This document shows, in pieces, positions 35,049 to 43,949 of a stretch of 50,190 nucleotides of DNA (position 1 is its first letter; every line of letters begins with the position of its first letter). The notes beneath the pieces were generated by a model. The model did no database searches. It had not been told where the DNA came from and saw only the letters and a list, made by a program, of their open reading frames with translations. The stretch lies in NCBI GenBank assembly GCA_025351825.1, contig JANXVE010000066.1, positions 1-50,190 of the forward strand, read 5' to 3'. This DNA comes from Chamaesiphon sp. 341R_metabat_111. GTDB taxonomy: Bacteria > Cyanobacteriota > Cyanobacteriia > Cyanobacteriales > Chamaesiphonaceae. A program made the translations under genes and the position numbers.

Positions 35049-35888
35049 ATGGCAAAAAACAAGTTGGTAGCACCATTTTTAAAATGGGTAGGAGGTAAAC
35101 GACAAATAATGCCGGAGATCGAGCAGCATTTACCGAAGGGAATCAAGACATATATTGAACCCTTTATTGGCGGAGGTGCTGTACTCTTTCATCTCCAGCC
35201 TAAAAATGCGATTATCAATGACTTCAATTCTGAACTTGTCAATGTTTATCGGGTGATTAAGGACGATCTTGAAGATCTGATTGTAGATTTACAACAGCAC
35301 AAAAATGAATCAGATTACTTCTATGAAATACGTGCTTTGGATAGAACAAAAGCATTTGAAAAATTGACTGATGTAGAGAGAGCCTCAAGAATTATCTACC
35401 TAAACAAGACTTGTTACAACGGATTGTATCGGGTGAATAACTCTGGTGAATTTAATTCACCGTTTGGAAAGTACAAAAATCCAAATATAGTAAATGAACC
35501 AACGCTCAGGGCTGTAAGCTCTTACCTTAATTCTAACGATATTCGGATTGAAAACACTGATTATGAAACAATCTTGAAAGCAGCAGACAAAAATTCTTTT
35601 GTATATTTAGATCCCCCCTATCATCCTGTTTCTGGCAGTGCTAACTTTACTGGATATATCCAAGGTGGATGGAATGAGTCCGATCAAATTAGATTAAAAG
35701 AAGCGTGCGACAGGCTAACTAGACAAGGCATTAAATTTATGCAATCTAATTCTTGCGTGGATTTTATCAAAGATCTCTATTCAGAGTATCAGATTCATAT
35801 CATCAAAGCCAATCGTGCCATAAATTCAGATGGTGAAAAACGAGGTGAAGTAGAAGAAGTCTTAATAGAGAATTATGAGCGAGTCTAA
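35049..35888 (+). CDS. Dam-family DNA adenine-N6 methyltransferase
   Basis: A 279-aa methylase from ATG 35049 (the frame opens at TTG 35043). It has the class alpha order: APFLKWVGGKRQ and YIEPFIGGGAVLFHL (SAM binding) near the start, and the catalytic DPPY at residues 188-191 in VYLDPPYHPVSG, followed by FTGYIQGGW, as in the DpnM/MboI group that modifies GATC. The target is therefore probably GATC, but the recognition loop was not tested. The gene overlaps the nuclease gene by 14 bp. It is AT-rich and almost lacks the CGATCG words that fill its neighbours, indicating recent acquisition. Confidence 0.92.
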   Translation: MAKNKLVAPFLKWVGGKRQIMPEIEQHLPKGIKTYIEPFIGGGAVLFHLQPKNAIINDFNSELVNVYRVIKDDLEDLIVDLQQHKNESDYFYEIRALDRTKAFEKLTDVERASRIIYLNKTCYNGLYRVNNSGEFNSPFGKYKNPNIVNEPTLRAVSSYLNSNDIRIENTDYETILKAADKNSFVYLDPPYHPVSGSANFTGYIQGGWNESDQIRLKEACDRLTRQGIKFMQSNSCVDFIKDLYSEYQIHIIKANRAINSDGEKRGEVEEVLIENYERV

Positions 35889-37170
35889 AAATGATTCAGC
35901 CTGGGGAAAACTATTTGAAAAGTATCAGATATTAGCTCGGCTAGAAAATTCAGATTATTTCTCAATATCATCTAGAGAGATAAAGGAATTTCGAGAAGCT
36001 AGATTGATGACAAAATTTGACCATCGATCGCAGATGCCCAAAATATTCAACGATAACAAACTATCCATCTTACCAGTGTCCAGGGGTGACTATATTATTG
36101 GTAGATTTGAGACGTTTCATAATTTCACTCAAGTTAAAGATAAGATTGAAACGAAGAAGATAAATTTTCCTACTTTCATAGAAAGTTTGAATCCTGAAGA
36201 TATCACAAGTGAGGCAACTGCAATAAATTGTGCATTTATATCGGGCATCATTCAAGACTTTACAGGTGAATCTGAATTACATCCAACAATAAGCGGTCGG
36301 ATGAGTTCACTATCTTTTGACTTCAACATTGATATGGATGCAGAGAAAAAATTGCTTCGCGTAAAAGCTTGTAATTCTCAAATTGAAATTGATGGGGGAT
36401 ATGAAGGTGATGACTCTCTAATTATAATTGAGGCGAAAAATGATATATCTGACGATTTTATTGTGAGGCAGTTATTCTATCCATACAAATTATGGATAGA
36501 AAAAGTAACAAAAAAGGTACGCCCTGTCTTTCTGGCATATACCAACGGTGTTTTTCATCTAAGAGAATATATTTTTTCAGACAGAGATCACTATAATTCG
36601 ATCCAACTTGTCAAGCAAAAAAGATATGAGATTCAAGAAGAAAGCACTATAAATATTGAAGTTATTCAAAAAATCTTAGCCAGCATTGTAATAAAGAAAG
36701 AGCCAGTCGTTGCTTTCCCGCAAGCAGATTTATTTCCACGCATAATTAATTTATGCGAACTTTTAAAACAGAAGTTTATATTGAACAAAGAAGAGATAAC
36801 CCAAGAATATGATTTTAGTTGGAGACAAGCAGGCTATTATTCTGATGCTGCTATCTATCTAGGTCTAATAGAGCGTAAGCAGGAAAACGGAATGTCGGTG
36901 TATCAACTATCGGAAAGAGGGCTGGAGTTATTTGGACTTTCTATTTTTGATAGAAAAATTAAATTAATTGAATCGATCTTAGGCCATACAATTTTTCATA
37001 AGACTTTGGATTTATACTTTAGTAAAGGGAATATCCCAAGCAAAGAAGAAATCATCGAAATGATGCGTAAGGCTGATTTGCATAATGTAAAGTCTTCCGA
37101 GACTTACAAGCGAAGATCTTCAACAGTTAGTGCTTGGATTAAATGGATCGTAAGTCTTGTTGAAGAATAA
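35875..37170 (+). CDS. Type II restriction endonuclease, PD-(D/E)XK-like
   Basis: A 431-aa protein that overlaps the upstream methylase and is thus its likely restriction partner. The catalytic motif is EIDGGYEG (E171, D173) followed by SLIIIEAKND (E186, K188), a PD-(D/E)XK arrangement, then DDFIVRQLFYPYKLW. A C-terminal winged-helix-like region (about 305-425) may contact DNA. I recall related proteins listed as type II restriction enzymes with DUF6996/DUF6997-like domains, without being certain. It is not the classical DpnII sequence, so its cut site is unproven. Base use is AT-rich, like the methylase. Confidence 0.8.
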   Translation: MSESKNDSAWGKLFEKYQILARLENSDYFSISSREIKEFREARLMTKFDHRSQMPKIFNDNKLSILPVSRGDYIIGRFETFHNFTQVKDKIETKKINFPTFIESLNPEDITSEATAINCAFISGIIQDFTGESELHPTISGRMSSLSFDFNIDMDAEKKLLRVKACNSQIEIDGGYEGDDSLIIIEAKNDISDDFIVRQLFYPYKLWIEKVTKKVRPVFLAYTNGVFHLREYIFSDRDHYNSIQLVKQKRYEIQEESTINIEVIQKILASIVIKKEPVVAFPQADLFPRIINLCELLKQKFILNKEEITQEYDFSWRQAGYYSDAAIYLGLIERKQENGMSVYQLSERGLELFGLSIFDRKIKLIESILGHTIFHKTLDLYFSKGNIPSKEEIIEMMRKADLHNVKSSETYKRRSSTVSAWIKWIVSLVEE

Positions 37171-37286
37171 GTGAATTAGACCCCCGTGATTTGTTAAACT
37201 GGACTAGGCTCTGGGTTGACGTTGACTCCCATAGACTTCGATCTTGCTTTCCCACGGTGACATGTATGCTAGACGTAAAGCCGATT

Positions 37287-38117
37287 ATGGCTCAACAATC
37301 GATGGTAACTTCTACCCACTATCCAGTGATGGTGATTGGTGGAGCAGAAGACAAGGTGAATGGCTGTGGTATCTTAGCAGCCTTTTTTGAGAGTGCGGGT
37401 GGGAAAAAAGCAACAATCGGCATCGTCCCCTGCGCCTCCCAAGAACCTAGCGTTGTGGGCGACAGATATTACCAAATCTTCAAAGGGATGGGTGCCAAAC
37501 AAGTGCAGATCCTCGATATTCGACAGCCGAAAGAATGCGATGAATCTCGCTGGCTGAGTACATTAGCCGACTGTACGGGTATTTTCTTTACTGGCGGCGA
37601 TCAGATGCGTCTGTGTGACTTGCTGGGTAGTAGTAAGTTTATGGCAGCGATTCAAGCGCGAATTCAATCTGGCGATCTTGTCTTTGCTGGCACTAGCGCG
37701 GGGGCAGCAATTGTGGGGGAACGGATGATTTCTGGGGGAATTAGTGGCGAATCGCCAAATCGATCGTTAGTAGATTTAACTGACGGCTTGGGTATTTTCC
37801 CAGAACTACTGGTAGATCAACATTTTCACAACCGCAATCGGATGGCAAGATTGATGAGTGCGATCGCGGCTAATCCTGATAAATTAGGGATTGGGATCGA
37901 TGAGGATACCTGTGCGGCTTTTAGCGATGATGGCACTTTTGAAGTCCTCGGGAAGGGCACGATTACGATTATCGATCCAGGTAAATTAAGCCATACAAAT
38001 TATTTAGATTCCAGCCAAACTTCACCCCTGAGTCTGCATAATCTCACCGTACATTTATTGAGTCAAGGCGATCGATATGACTATCAAACTCGCACTGTAA
38101 TTTCAAATCATGGCTAA
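37287..38117 (+). CDS. cphB: Cyanophycinase
   Basis: A serine peptidase of family S51 that cuts multi-L-arginyl-poly-L-aspartate into beta-Asp-Arg dipeptides. From ATG 37287 the protein has 276 aa, close to the usual 270; earlier in-frame starts at 37266 and 37191 add residues with no family match. The nucleophile is S137 in FAGTSAGAAIVGE. FTGGDQMRL and DQHFHNRNRMARL, characteristic of the family, are also seen. The gene follows the restriction-modification pair, from which it is separated by a short spacer, and its last 8 bp overlap the xisH start. The dipeptides produced are substrates of the isoaspartyl peptidase gene at 26961. Confidence 0.95.
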   Translation: MAQQSMVTSTHYPVMVIGGAEDKVNGCGILAAFFESAGGKKATIGIVPCASQEPSVVGDRYYQIFKGMGAKQVQILDIRQPKECDESRWLSTLADCTGIFFTGGDQMRLCDLLGSSKFMAAIQARIQSGDLVFAGTSAGAAIVGERMISGGISGESPNRSLVDLTDGLGIFPELLVDQHFHNRNRMARLMSAIAANPDKLGIGIDEDTCAAFSDDGTFEVLGKGTITIIDPGKLSHTNYLDSSQTSPLSLHNLTVHLLSQGDRYDYQTRTVISNHG

Positions 38118-38523
38118 AGATCTATTTCATCAAGTCGTCAAAGATGCACTGATTAAAGATGGCTGGAATATTACCCACGATCCTTTTCCTGTGGACTATG
38201 GAGATGTTCAGATGCAGATCGATTTGGGTGCCCAAAGGCTGTTGGCGGCAACCAAAGATCGATCGATTATCGCAGTAGAAATCAAAAGTTTCGTCAGACC
38301 TTCGGCCATTTCTGAATTTCATACTGCTGTTGGTCAGTATCTCAACTATCGACGGGCACTACGCGCTCAAGAACCAAATCGAATTTTATATTTAGCAGTC
38401 CCGAAACAAACCTACGATGAATTCTTTCGACTCAGATTCATCGAAGAAGGGATCGAAGAATATCAAATATATTTACTTGTATATGATGTAGAAGAACGGA
38501 GCATAATCAAGTGGAAAAAATAA
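38110..38523 (+). CDS. xisH: XisH family protein
   Basis: A 137-aa protein matching XisH, first known as a factor for excision of the Anabaena fdxN element. The sequence KDLFHQVVKDALIKDGW, DLGAQRLLAATK and IIAVEIKSFVRPSAISEF shows a PD-(D/E)XK-type E-x-K core, and the family is grouped with nuclease folds. Many cyanobacteria have dozens of copies not linked to fdxN elements, often beside xisI as here. The start overlaps the cphB stop by 8 bp and the end overlaps xisI by 13 bp. Confidence 0.93.
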   Translation: MAKDLFHQVVKDALIKDGWNITHDPFPVDYGDVQMQIDLGAQRLLAATKDRSIIAVEIKSFVRPSAISEFHTAVGQYLNYRRALRAQEPNRILYLAVPKQTYDEFFRLRFIEEGIEEYQIYLLVYDVEERSIIKWKK

Positions 38524-38846
38524 GTAACTATCGCCAAATCATTCAAGAGACTCTCACCGCCCATAGCCAAATTCAACCTGCTTATGGTGAGATTGAAATG
38601 GGGCTGTTATTTGACACAGCCCGCGATAGATACCAGGTGCTTCGAGCTGGTTGGTTGCAAAAAAAACGGGTATATGGAGTGTTAATTCATATCGATCTTA
38701 AAGGTGAAACTATCTGGATTCAATATGATGGTACCGAAGTTGGAGTTGCTAATGAATTAGTCGAACAAGGCATTCCCAAGGAGGATATTGTGCTGGCATA
38801 CCATTCTGAGTTTATTCGTCAGTATGATGGTTTTGCGGTGGGATAG
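38511..38846 (+). CDS. xisI: XisI family protein
   Basis: A 111-aa partner of XisH, begun at GTG 38511. The family pattern is clear: NYRQIIQETLTAHSQIQPAY, DTARDRYQVLRAGWLQKKRV and HIDLKGETIWIQYDGTE with LAYHSEFIRQYDGFAV. The two genes are translationally coupled and have been proposed to work as a pair; the molecular role is unsettled. The pair stands between cyanophycinase and cyanophycin synthetase and is probably transcribed with cphB. Confidence 0.93.
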   Translation: MEKISNYRQIIQETLTAHSQIQPAYGEIEMGLLFDTARDRYQVLRAGWLQKKRVYGVLIHIDLKGETIWIQYDGTEVGVANELVEQGIPKEDIVLAYHSEFIRQYDGFAVG

Positions 38847-39018
38847 GACTATAGCGTCTGCTCTGCTAGTGTATCCGCCGATACAGAATACGTGATTTGA
38901 TTTGAAATTTACTTAGGGTAAGATCTTTTTGAGCCATTTGCTTTAGCATCGCAAGGTAAGATTAAATTTCAGGTTGTTATTGACTTTTGTTCGATCGGCT
39001 AGAACTTCCTCCATCATT

Positions 39019-41742
39019 ATGAAAATCCTCCAAACTCAAACGCTGCGCGGCCCTAATTATTGGAGCATTCGTCGATCGAAGCTGATTATCGTGCGGTTGG
39101 ATTTGGAGGATCTAGCAGACACGCCTTCTGATGCTATTCCTGGCTTTTACGATAGTCTAGTGGCGGTTTTGCCTAGCTTGGAGGAGCACTATTGCTCGCC
39201 TGGATGTAAGGGGGGCTTCCTCAGTCGGGTGCGGGAAGGGACGATGATGGGGCATATCATCGAGCATGTGGCTTTGGAGTTGCAAACCTTGGCGTGGATG
39301 CCTGTGGGGTTTGGACGCACTCGTGAGACTGCTACTCTGGGCACTTATCAGGTGGTGGTTGAGTATCAGCTCGAAACAGCGGGGCGATATGCGATGAGGG
39401 CTGCGCTGCGGTTGTGTGAGAGTATTATTGAGGCGGGGACGTATCCCCAAGCTGAACTAGAAAAGGATTTGGCGGATTTAGTCAAAATGCGGACGGATGC
39501 GGCATTGGGCGCGAGTACGGAGGCGTTGGTAAAAGAAGCCCAAACGATGGGGATTCCCTGGATTCATCTGGAGTCGTGCGACATTTTTCAGCTTGGCTAT
39601 GGTAAACATCAAAAGCGGATTCAGGCAGCTCTGACTTCGCGCACCAATATTCTGGGGGTGGAGCTGGCTTGCGATAAGGAAAAAACCAAGAAAATCTTGG
39701 CAGGGATGGGCGCACCCGTGCCCTTGGGGATGACGATTTATTCGTTTGGTGAATTAGAGGATGCGATCGACAGGCTTGGTTATCCGATCGTGATTAAGCC
39801 GTTAAATGGCAATCACGGGAGGGGAATTACGATCGATATTAAGGATTGGGAGCACGCGGGCATCGGTTACGACAGGGCGCGGGAGATTTCCAAGGGCGTG
39901 ATTGTCGAGCATTTCTACCAGGGTAGAGATCATCGGATTTTGGTTGTCAATCATCAGGTGGTGGCGGTAGCGGAACGGGTGCCCGCCCATGTGGTGGGGA
40001 ATGGGGTGGACACGATTGCGGCATTAGTCGATCTCGAAAACCAAGATCCGCGTCGGGGTGAAGGTCATGATAATATGTTGACCAAAATCGAGCTGGATGA
40101 TTCAACTGCGGAAATGTTGAACAATCACGGTTTTAGTCTGAGTACGATTTTGCGATCGGGTGAGGTTTGTTATCTGCGAGCGACTGCTAATCTGAGTACG
40201 GGTGGGATTGCGATCGATCGGACTGATGAAATCCACCCCGATACTGTCTGGCTAGCCGAACGGGTATCGCGGATTATCGATCTAGATGTTGCTGGCATCG
40301 ATGTAATTACCACCGACATTACCAAAACTCTGGCTGAAGTGGATGGCACGATTGTCGAAGTCAATGCTGCACCTGGCTTGCGGATGCATATCTCACCCTG
40401 TGAAGGGGTGGGGCGGAATGTGGCTGCGCCGATTCTCCAAATGCTATTTCCCGCTGGAACGACGACGCGGATTCCAATTGTGGCAATTACAGGTACAAAT
40501 GGTAAAACTACTACCACGCGGCTGATTGCCCATATTTTTAGTCAGGTATACGATAGCGTCGGTTTTACCACCACTGACGGGATCTATATCGGCGATCGAT
40601 TAATCGAAAAAGGCGATACTACCGGACCCCAAAGTGCCCTGATGATTCTCCAAGATCCGACGGTGGATATTGCGATCTTAGAGACTGCCAGAGGCGGGAT
40701 ATTGCGATCGGGTTTGGCGTTCCAGCACTGCGATGTCGGGGTAGTATTAAACGTCGCTGCCGATCATTTAGGTTTAGGTGATATCGAAACGATCGACCAA
40801 TTAGCCAGAGTCAAAGGCGTAATTGCTGAAACCGTCCATCCCGATGGTTATGCAGTGCTAAATGCCGATGATGAGCGAGTTGCCGCGATGGCAAAAGATG
40901 TGCCTGGAAAAGTCGCTTACTTCTCGATGGATGCGGACAATCCATTAGTCCGCTCCCACGTCCAACGGGGTGGAATAGCCGCCGTTTACGCCGATGAATA
41001 CATCACAATCTTGCAACAGGATTGGGTACACCGGATCGAAAAAGTCGATCGTGTCCCCCTCACCCTCGGCGGACGGGCACCATTTATGATTGCCAACGCC
41101 CTAGCTGCCTGTCTAGCCGCCTTTGTCCAAGGCGTGAACGTCGAACACCTTCGCGCCGCTTTACGCAGCTTCAAAGCCTCTGTCGCCCAGACTCCAGGGC
41201 GGATGAATCTATTTAACATGGGACGATATCACGTCCTGGTAGACTATGCCCACAATCCCGCTGGCTATAAAGCCGTCGGTAGCTTTGTCAATAACTGGAC
41301 TGGCGCGGCAATTGGGGTAGTCGGGGGACCAGGCGATCGCCGCGATGAGGATCTGATCGAACTGGGTAAGCTGTCAGCCACATTCTTCGATCGAATTATC
41401 GTCAAAGAAGATGATGATAATCGGGGTCGCCCCTGGGGAGATACCGCCGAACTCATCGTCCAAGGGATCGAGCAAGTCGTAACTGAAATACCAGTGCCGC
41501 ACACGATTATGCTCAACGAAGTCGAAGCGATCGAATGGGCACTAGACAATGCGCCAGACAATAGTTTAGTAGCAATGTTTCCCGATAATGTCAGTCGAGC
41601 GATCGCGCTGATTATGTCCCGCAATCCAATTTTAGACGATTCAGAAGTGGCGACTTCAGTAGAGTTGAAACCAGATAATTTACCAAAATTAGATCCAGTT
41701 TCAGTGAGCAATAACGGCACCTATAAGCTGTCGAATATTTAA
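39019..41742 (+). CDS. cphA: Cyanophycin synthetase
   Basis: A 907-aa ATP-dependent ligase that adds aspartate and arginine to the growing cyanophycin polymer. ATG 39019 (MKILQTQTLRGPNYWSIRR) is the family start; the frame is open 15 codons further upstream without match. The N-terminal CphA domain (to about 160) includes GTMMGHIIEHVALELQTLAW. The ATP-grasp domain (about 210-475) extends Asp side chains with PIVIKPLNGNHGRGITIDI. The Mur-ligase-like domain has the P loop ITGTNGKTTTTRLI at about 489-502, ETARGGILRSGLAF and DYAHNPAGYKAV. The gene has its own 170-bp leader after xisI. Confidence 0.97.
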   Translation: MKILQTQTLRGPNYWSIRRSKLIIVRLDLEDLADTPSDAIPGFYDSLVAVLPSLEEHYCSPGCKGGFLSRVREGTMMGHIIEHVALELQTLAWMPVGFGRTRETATLGTYQVVVEYQLETAGRYAMRAALRLCESIIEAGTYPQAELEKDLADLVKMRTDAALGASTEALVKEAQTMGIPWIHLESCDIFQLGYGKHQKRIQAALTSRTNILGVELACDKEKTKKILAGMGAPVPLGMTIYSFGELEDAIDRLGYPIVIKPLNGNHGRGITIDIKDWEHAGIGYDRAREISKGVIVEHFYQGRDHRILVVNHQVVAVAERVPAHVVGNGVDTIAALVDLENQDPRRGEGHDNMLTKIELDDSTAEMLNNHGFSLSTILRSGEVCYLRATANLSTGGIAIDRTDEIHPDTVWLAERVSRIIDLDVAGIDVITTDITKTLAEVDGTIVEVNAAPGLRMHISPCEGVGRNVAAPILQMLFPAGTTTRIPIVAITGTNGKTTTTRLIAHIFSQVYDSVGFTTTDGIYIGDRLIEKGDTTGPQSALMILQDPTVDIAILETARGGILRSGLAFQHCDVGVVLNVAADHLGLGDIETIDQLARVKGVIAETVHPDGYAVLNADDERVAAMAKDVPGKVAYFSMDADNPLVRSHVQRGGIAAVYADEYITILQQDWVHRIEKVDRVPLTLGGRAPFMIANALAACLAAFVQGVNVEHLRAALRSFKASVAQTPGRMNLFNMGRYHVLVDYAHNPAGYKAVGSFVNNWTGAAIGVVGGPGDRRDEDLIELGKLSATFFDRIIVKEDDDNRGRPWGDTAELIVQGIEQVVTEIPVPHTIMLNEVEAIEWALDNAPDNSLVAMFPDNVSRAIALIMSRNPILDDSEVATSVELKPDNLPKLDPVSVSNNGTYKLSNI

Positions 41743-41861
41743 ATCACATATTCGACGGCTGATGGTTGGTAGCCATTAGTTAGTAGCCTACACCACGAAT
41801 TTTAGTACTATTTTGAAAATAAATGCTATTCTAATTGCTGCTGTCTACTACTCGCAATAAC

Positions 41862-42938
41862 ATGTTAAAAGCTGTTTGGTTGACTAATATCGATAGTCAA
41901 GTGATGAACTCTCGCAAAAATCTGGCGGCAGGGATGCAGCGGTTAGCAGGTTTAGGCTTTAACACGATTTATCCGGCAGTGTGGCAACGGGGCTATACTT
42001 TGCATCCGAGTGAAGTTGCCAAGCAGTGGACTGGATCTGCTGTACTGCCAAATAGTCCATTTGTCGGGCGAGATGTGTTGACAGAAATTATTGAATTAGC
42101 TCGACCATTAAAGATGCGAGTGATTCCGTGGTTTGAATATGGATTGATGGTGCCGCCACAGTCTTCGATCGCCCGTCAAAACAAGGATTTAATCACGCTC
42201 GATATCAATGAAACCCCCCAACGAATCATGGGAGCTAATGGTGAATTAGATCCGAATGTTTGGTTGAATCCCTGTCATTTTCGCGTTCGGAAATTCATGG
42301 TGGATTTAATTACTGAAGTTGTCAAAAAGTATCCAGTAGCAGGGATTCAGTTGGACGATCACTTTGCCTTCCCTCAAGAGCTAGGTTACGATAAATTTAG
42401 TCAAACATTGTTTCAACAAAATAACTTTGGTGAAATCGCCCCGATCGAGCATGATAGTGAAGTCTGGATCGCATGGGGTGCAGAGCGGATGACAGAACTG
42501 TTGCAACAGATTGTGAGTGGTGTCAAATCGGTGCGACGGGATTGTATTGTCTCAATTTCACCAAATCCACTGGGATTTTCTCGCTCTCGCTACTTAGCCG
42601 ACTGGCACAGGTGGCAAGAACTGGGGTTGATGGATGAATTAGTATTGCAAGTTTATCGTGACAAATTAGAAGCGTTTGAACTCGAATTGAGTAAGCCCGA
42701 AGTGGTAGCTGCTCGTGCGAAGATTCCTACCTCGATCGGCATTTTGGCAGGCTTGAAAACTCGACCGATTGCTAGCCAAATTATCAAAGAACAAGTCGCC
42801 ACGATCTATGCCCAGCAATTTGGCGGATTAGCCTGCTTTTTCTACGAAACCTTATTTCACGAACAGCTTGTCCCTACCCCCGTGAGTCGGAGTCAATCGC
42901 AACTATCCGATATTTTCAGTTTAGCCCCATTGTCCTAA
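41862..42938 (+). CDS. Glycoside hydrolase-like protein, GHL10 family
   Basis: A 358-aa TIM-barrel-like protein from ATG 41862 (MLKAVWLTNIDSQVM). The family signatures are AGLGFNTIYPAVWQRGYTLH, RDVLTEIIELARPLKMRVIP followed by WFEYGLM, DLITEVVKKYPVAGIQLDDH and VSISPNPLGFSRSRYLADW. The Asp in LDDH is the likely catalytic or metal-site residue. Relatives often carry a signal peptide; here none is evident. The substrate (probably a peptidoglycan- or exopolysaccharide-type sugar) is not known. Confidence 0.85.
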   Translation: MLKAVWLTNIDSQVMNSRKNLAAGMQRLAGLGFNTIYPAVWQRGYTLHPSEVAKQWTGSAVLPNSPFVGRDVLTEIIELARPLKMRVIPWFEYGLMVPPQSSIARQNKDLITLDINETPQRIMGANGELDPNVWLNPCHFRVRKFMVDLITEVVKKYPVAGIQLDDHFAFPQELGYDKFSQTLFQQNNFGEIAPIEHDSEVWIAWGAERMTELLQQIVSGVKSVRRDCIVSISPNPLGFSRSRYLADWHRWQELGLMDELVLQVYRDKLEAFELELSKPEVVAARAKIPTSIGILAGLKTRPIASQIIKEQVATIYAQQFGGLACFFYETLFHEQLVPTPVSRSQSQLSDIFSLAPLS

Positions 42939-42974
42939 ATAGCCTTGTTGATGTTTGATTCCTTCGAGGGGAAG

Positions 42975-43020
42975 GGAGTCGGCGATTCTCCAGGGGAGAT
43001 GGCTCTCCGCCAACGATTGC
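42975..43020. repeat. tacgccaacg-family repeat, diverged
   Basis: gtcggcgattctccaggggag, then atggctctccgccaacgatt, is a diverged copy of the repeat family seen at 3252, 25810 and 26758. It lies in the spacer between the GHL10 gene and the methyltransferase gene. The core ctccaggggag is a short palindrome. Confidence 0.45.
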
Positions 43021-43121
43021 GATAAGACCGATCCAACGCCTGACCGATCGAAACTGCTATAGTAAACAGTCAGCCTAAATATTTAGGTTTCAAGTTCCCA
43101 CCCATATTTTAGGAAACCGCA

Positions 43122-43826
43122 GTGCTCAGAACCGACGTAATTCAAAAAATAATCGACAAGAAAAAAGCCACTAGATATCTAGAAATCGGCGTAAACAATG
43201 GCGATAGTTTCTTCCCGATCGAGATCGCTCACAAGGTAGGTGTCGATCCTAGTTTTGCATTTTCCCCAGAGCGTAAGCTAGAGTGGGCTGGTAAAAATCC
43301 TTGCAATGTTACCGCCGACTATATCGATGCAACTAGTGATGCTTTCTTTGCCAAGCAGCCAATTGAAAAGTTTGATGTTGCATTTATCGATGGATTACAT
43401 ACTTATGAGCAGTCCTTGCAAGATGTCCTAAATACCCTAGACAATCTCAACGACAATGGCGTAATCGTCATGCACGATTGCAAACCACCCCATGTTCCCG
43501 CTGCCTTTCCAGCACCATCACTTCAAGCTGCGATCGATCTAAATATGGGTGCGCCTGGATGGGATGGGATCTGGTGTGGTGATGTCTGGAAGACGATTTG
43601 CCACCTCAGAAGCAATCGCAAGGACTTGCGAGTTTTCACGTTAGATTGCGATTTTGGCTTGGGAATAGTAATGAAAGGCAAGCCAGATATCGATCTAAAT
43701 TTGACCAAGGAAGCATTAGATAAAATGACTTTTGCTGATATTGAAGCAGGTATTAAAAACGGCACCGAAAATTTTCTCAATCTAAAAGATGAAAGCTATT
43801 TGTTTGAATTTTTAGAAACAATTTAA
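43122..43826 (+). CDS. Class I SAM-dependent methyltransferase
   Basis: A 234-aa protein starting at GTG 43122, supported by an agga ribosome site 8 bp upstream. The SAM-binding motif is YLEIGVNNGDSFFPI and the post-motif acidic strand FDVAFIDGLHTYEQSLQDV followed by GVIVMHDCKPP is the Methyltransf_24 pattern. The substrate is unknown. The neighbouring glycosyltransferase suggests a role in modifying a surface sugar, though the two are 123 bp apart. Confidence 0.88.
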   Translation: MLRTDVIQKIIDKKKATRYLEIGVNNGDSFFPIEIAHKVGVDPSFAFSPERKLEWAGKNPCNVTADYIDATSDAFFAKQPIEKFDVAFIDGLHTYEQSLQDVLNTLDNLNDNGVIVMHDCKPPHVPAAFPAPSLQAAIDLNMGAPGWDGIWCGDVWKTICHLRSNRKDLRVFTLDCDFGLGIVMKGKPDIDLNLTKEALDKMTFADIEAGIKNGTENFLNLKDESYLFEFLETI

Positions 43827-43949
43827 ACACAAGTTGTTTGACTCGATCGATACATAAAAGATGACTGGTGGGCAGTGCCTACCCTACACTATCTGTTTAG
43901 CTATCAACGATCGACGATCGACTAATTTACCCACGCGCCGATATTTTTT

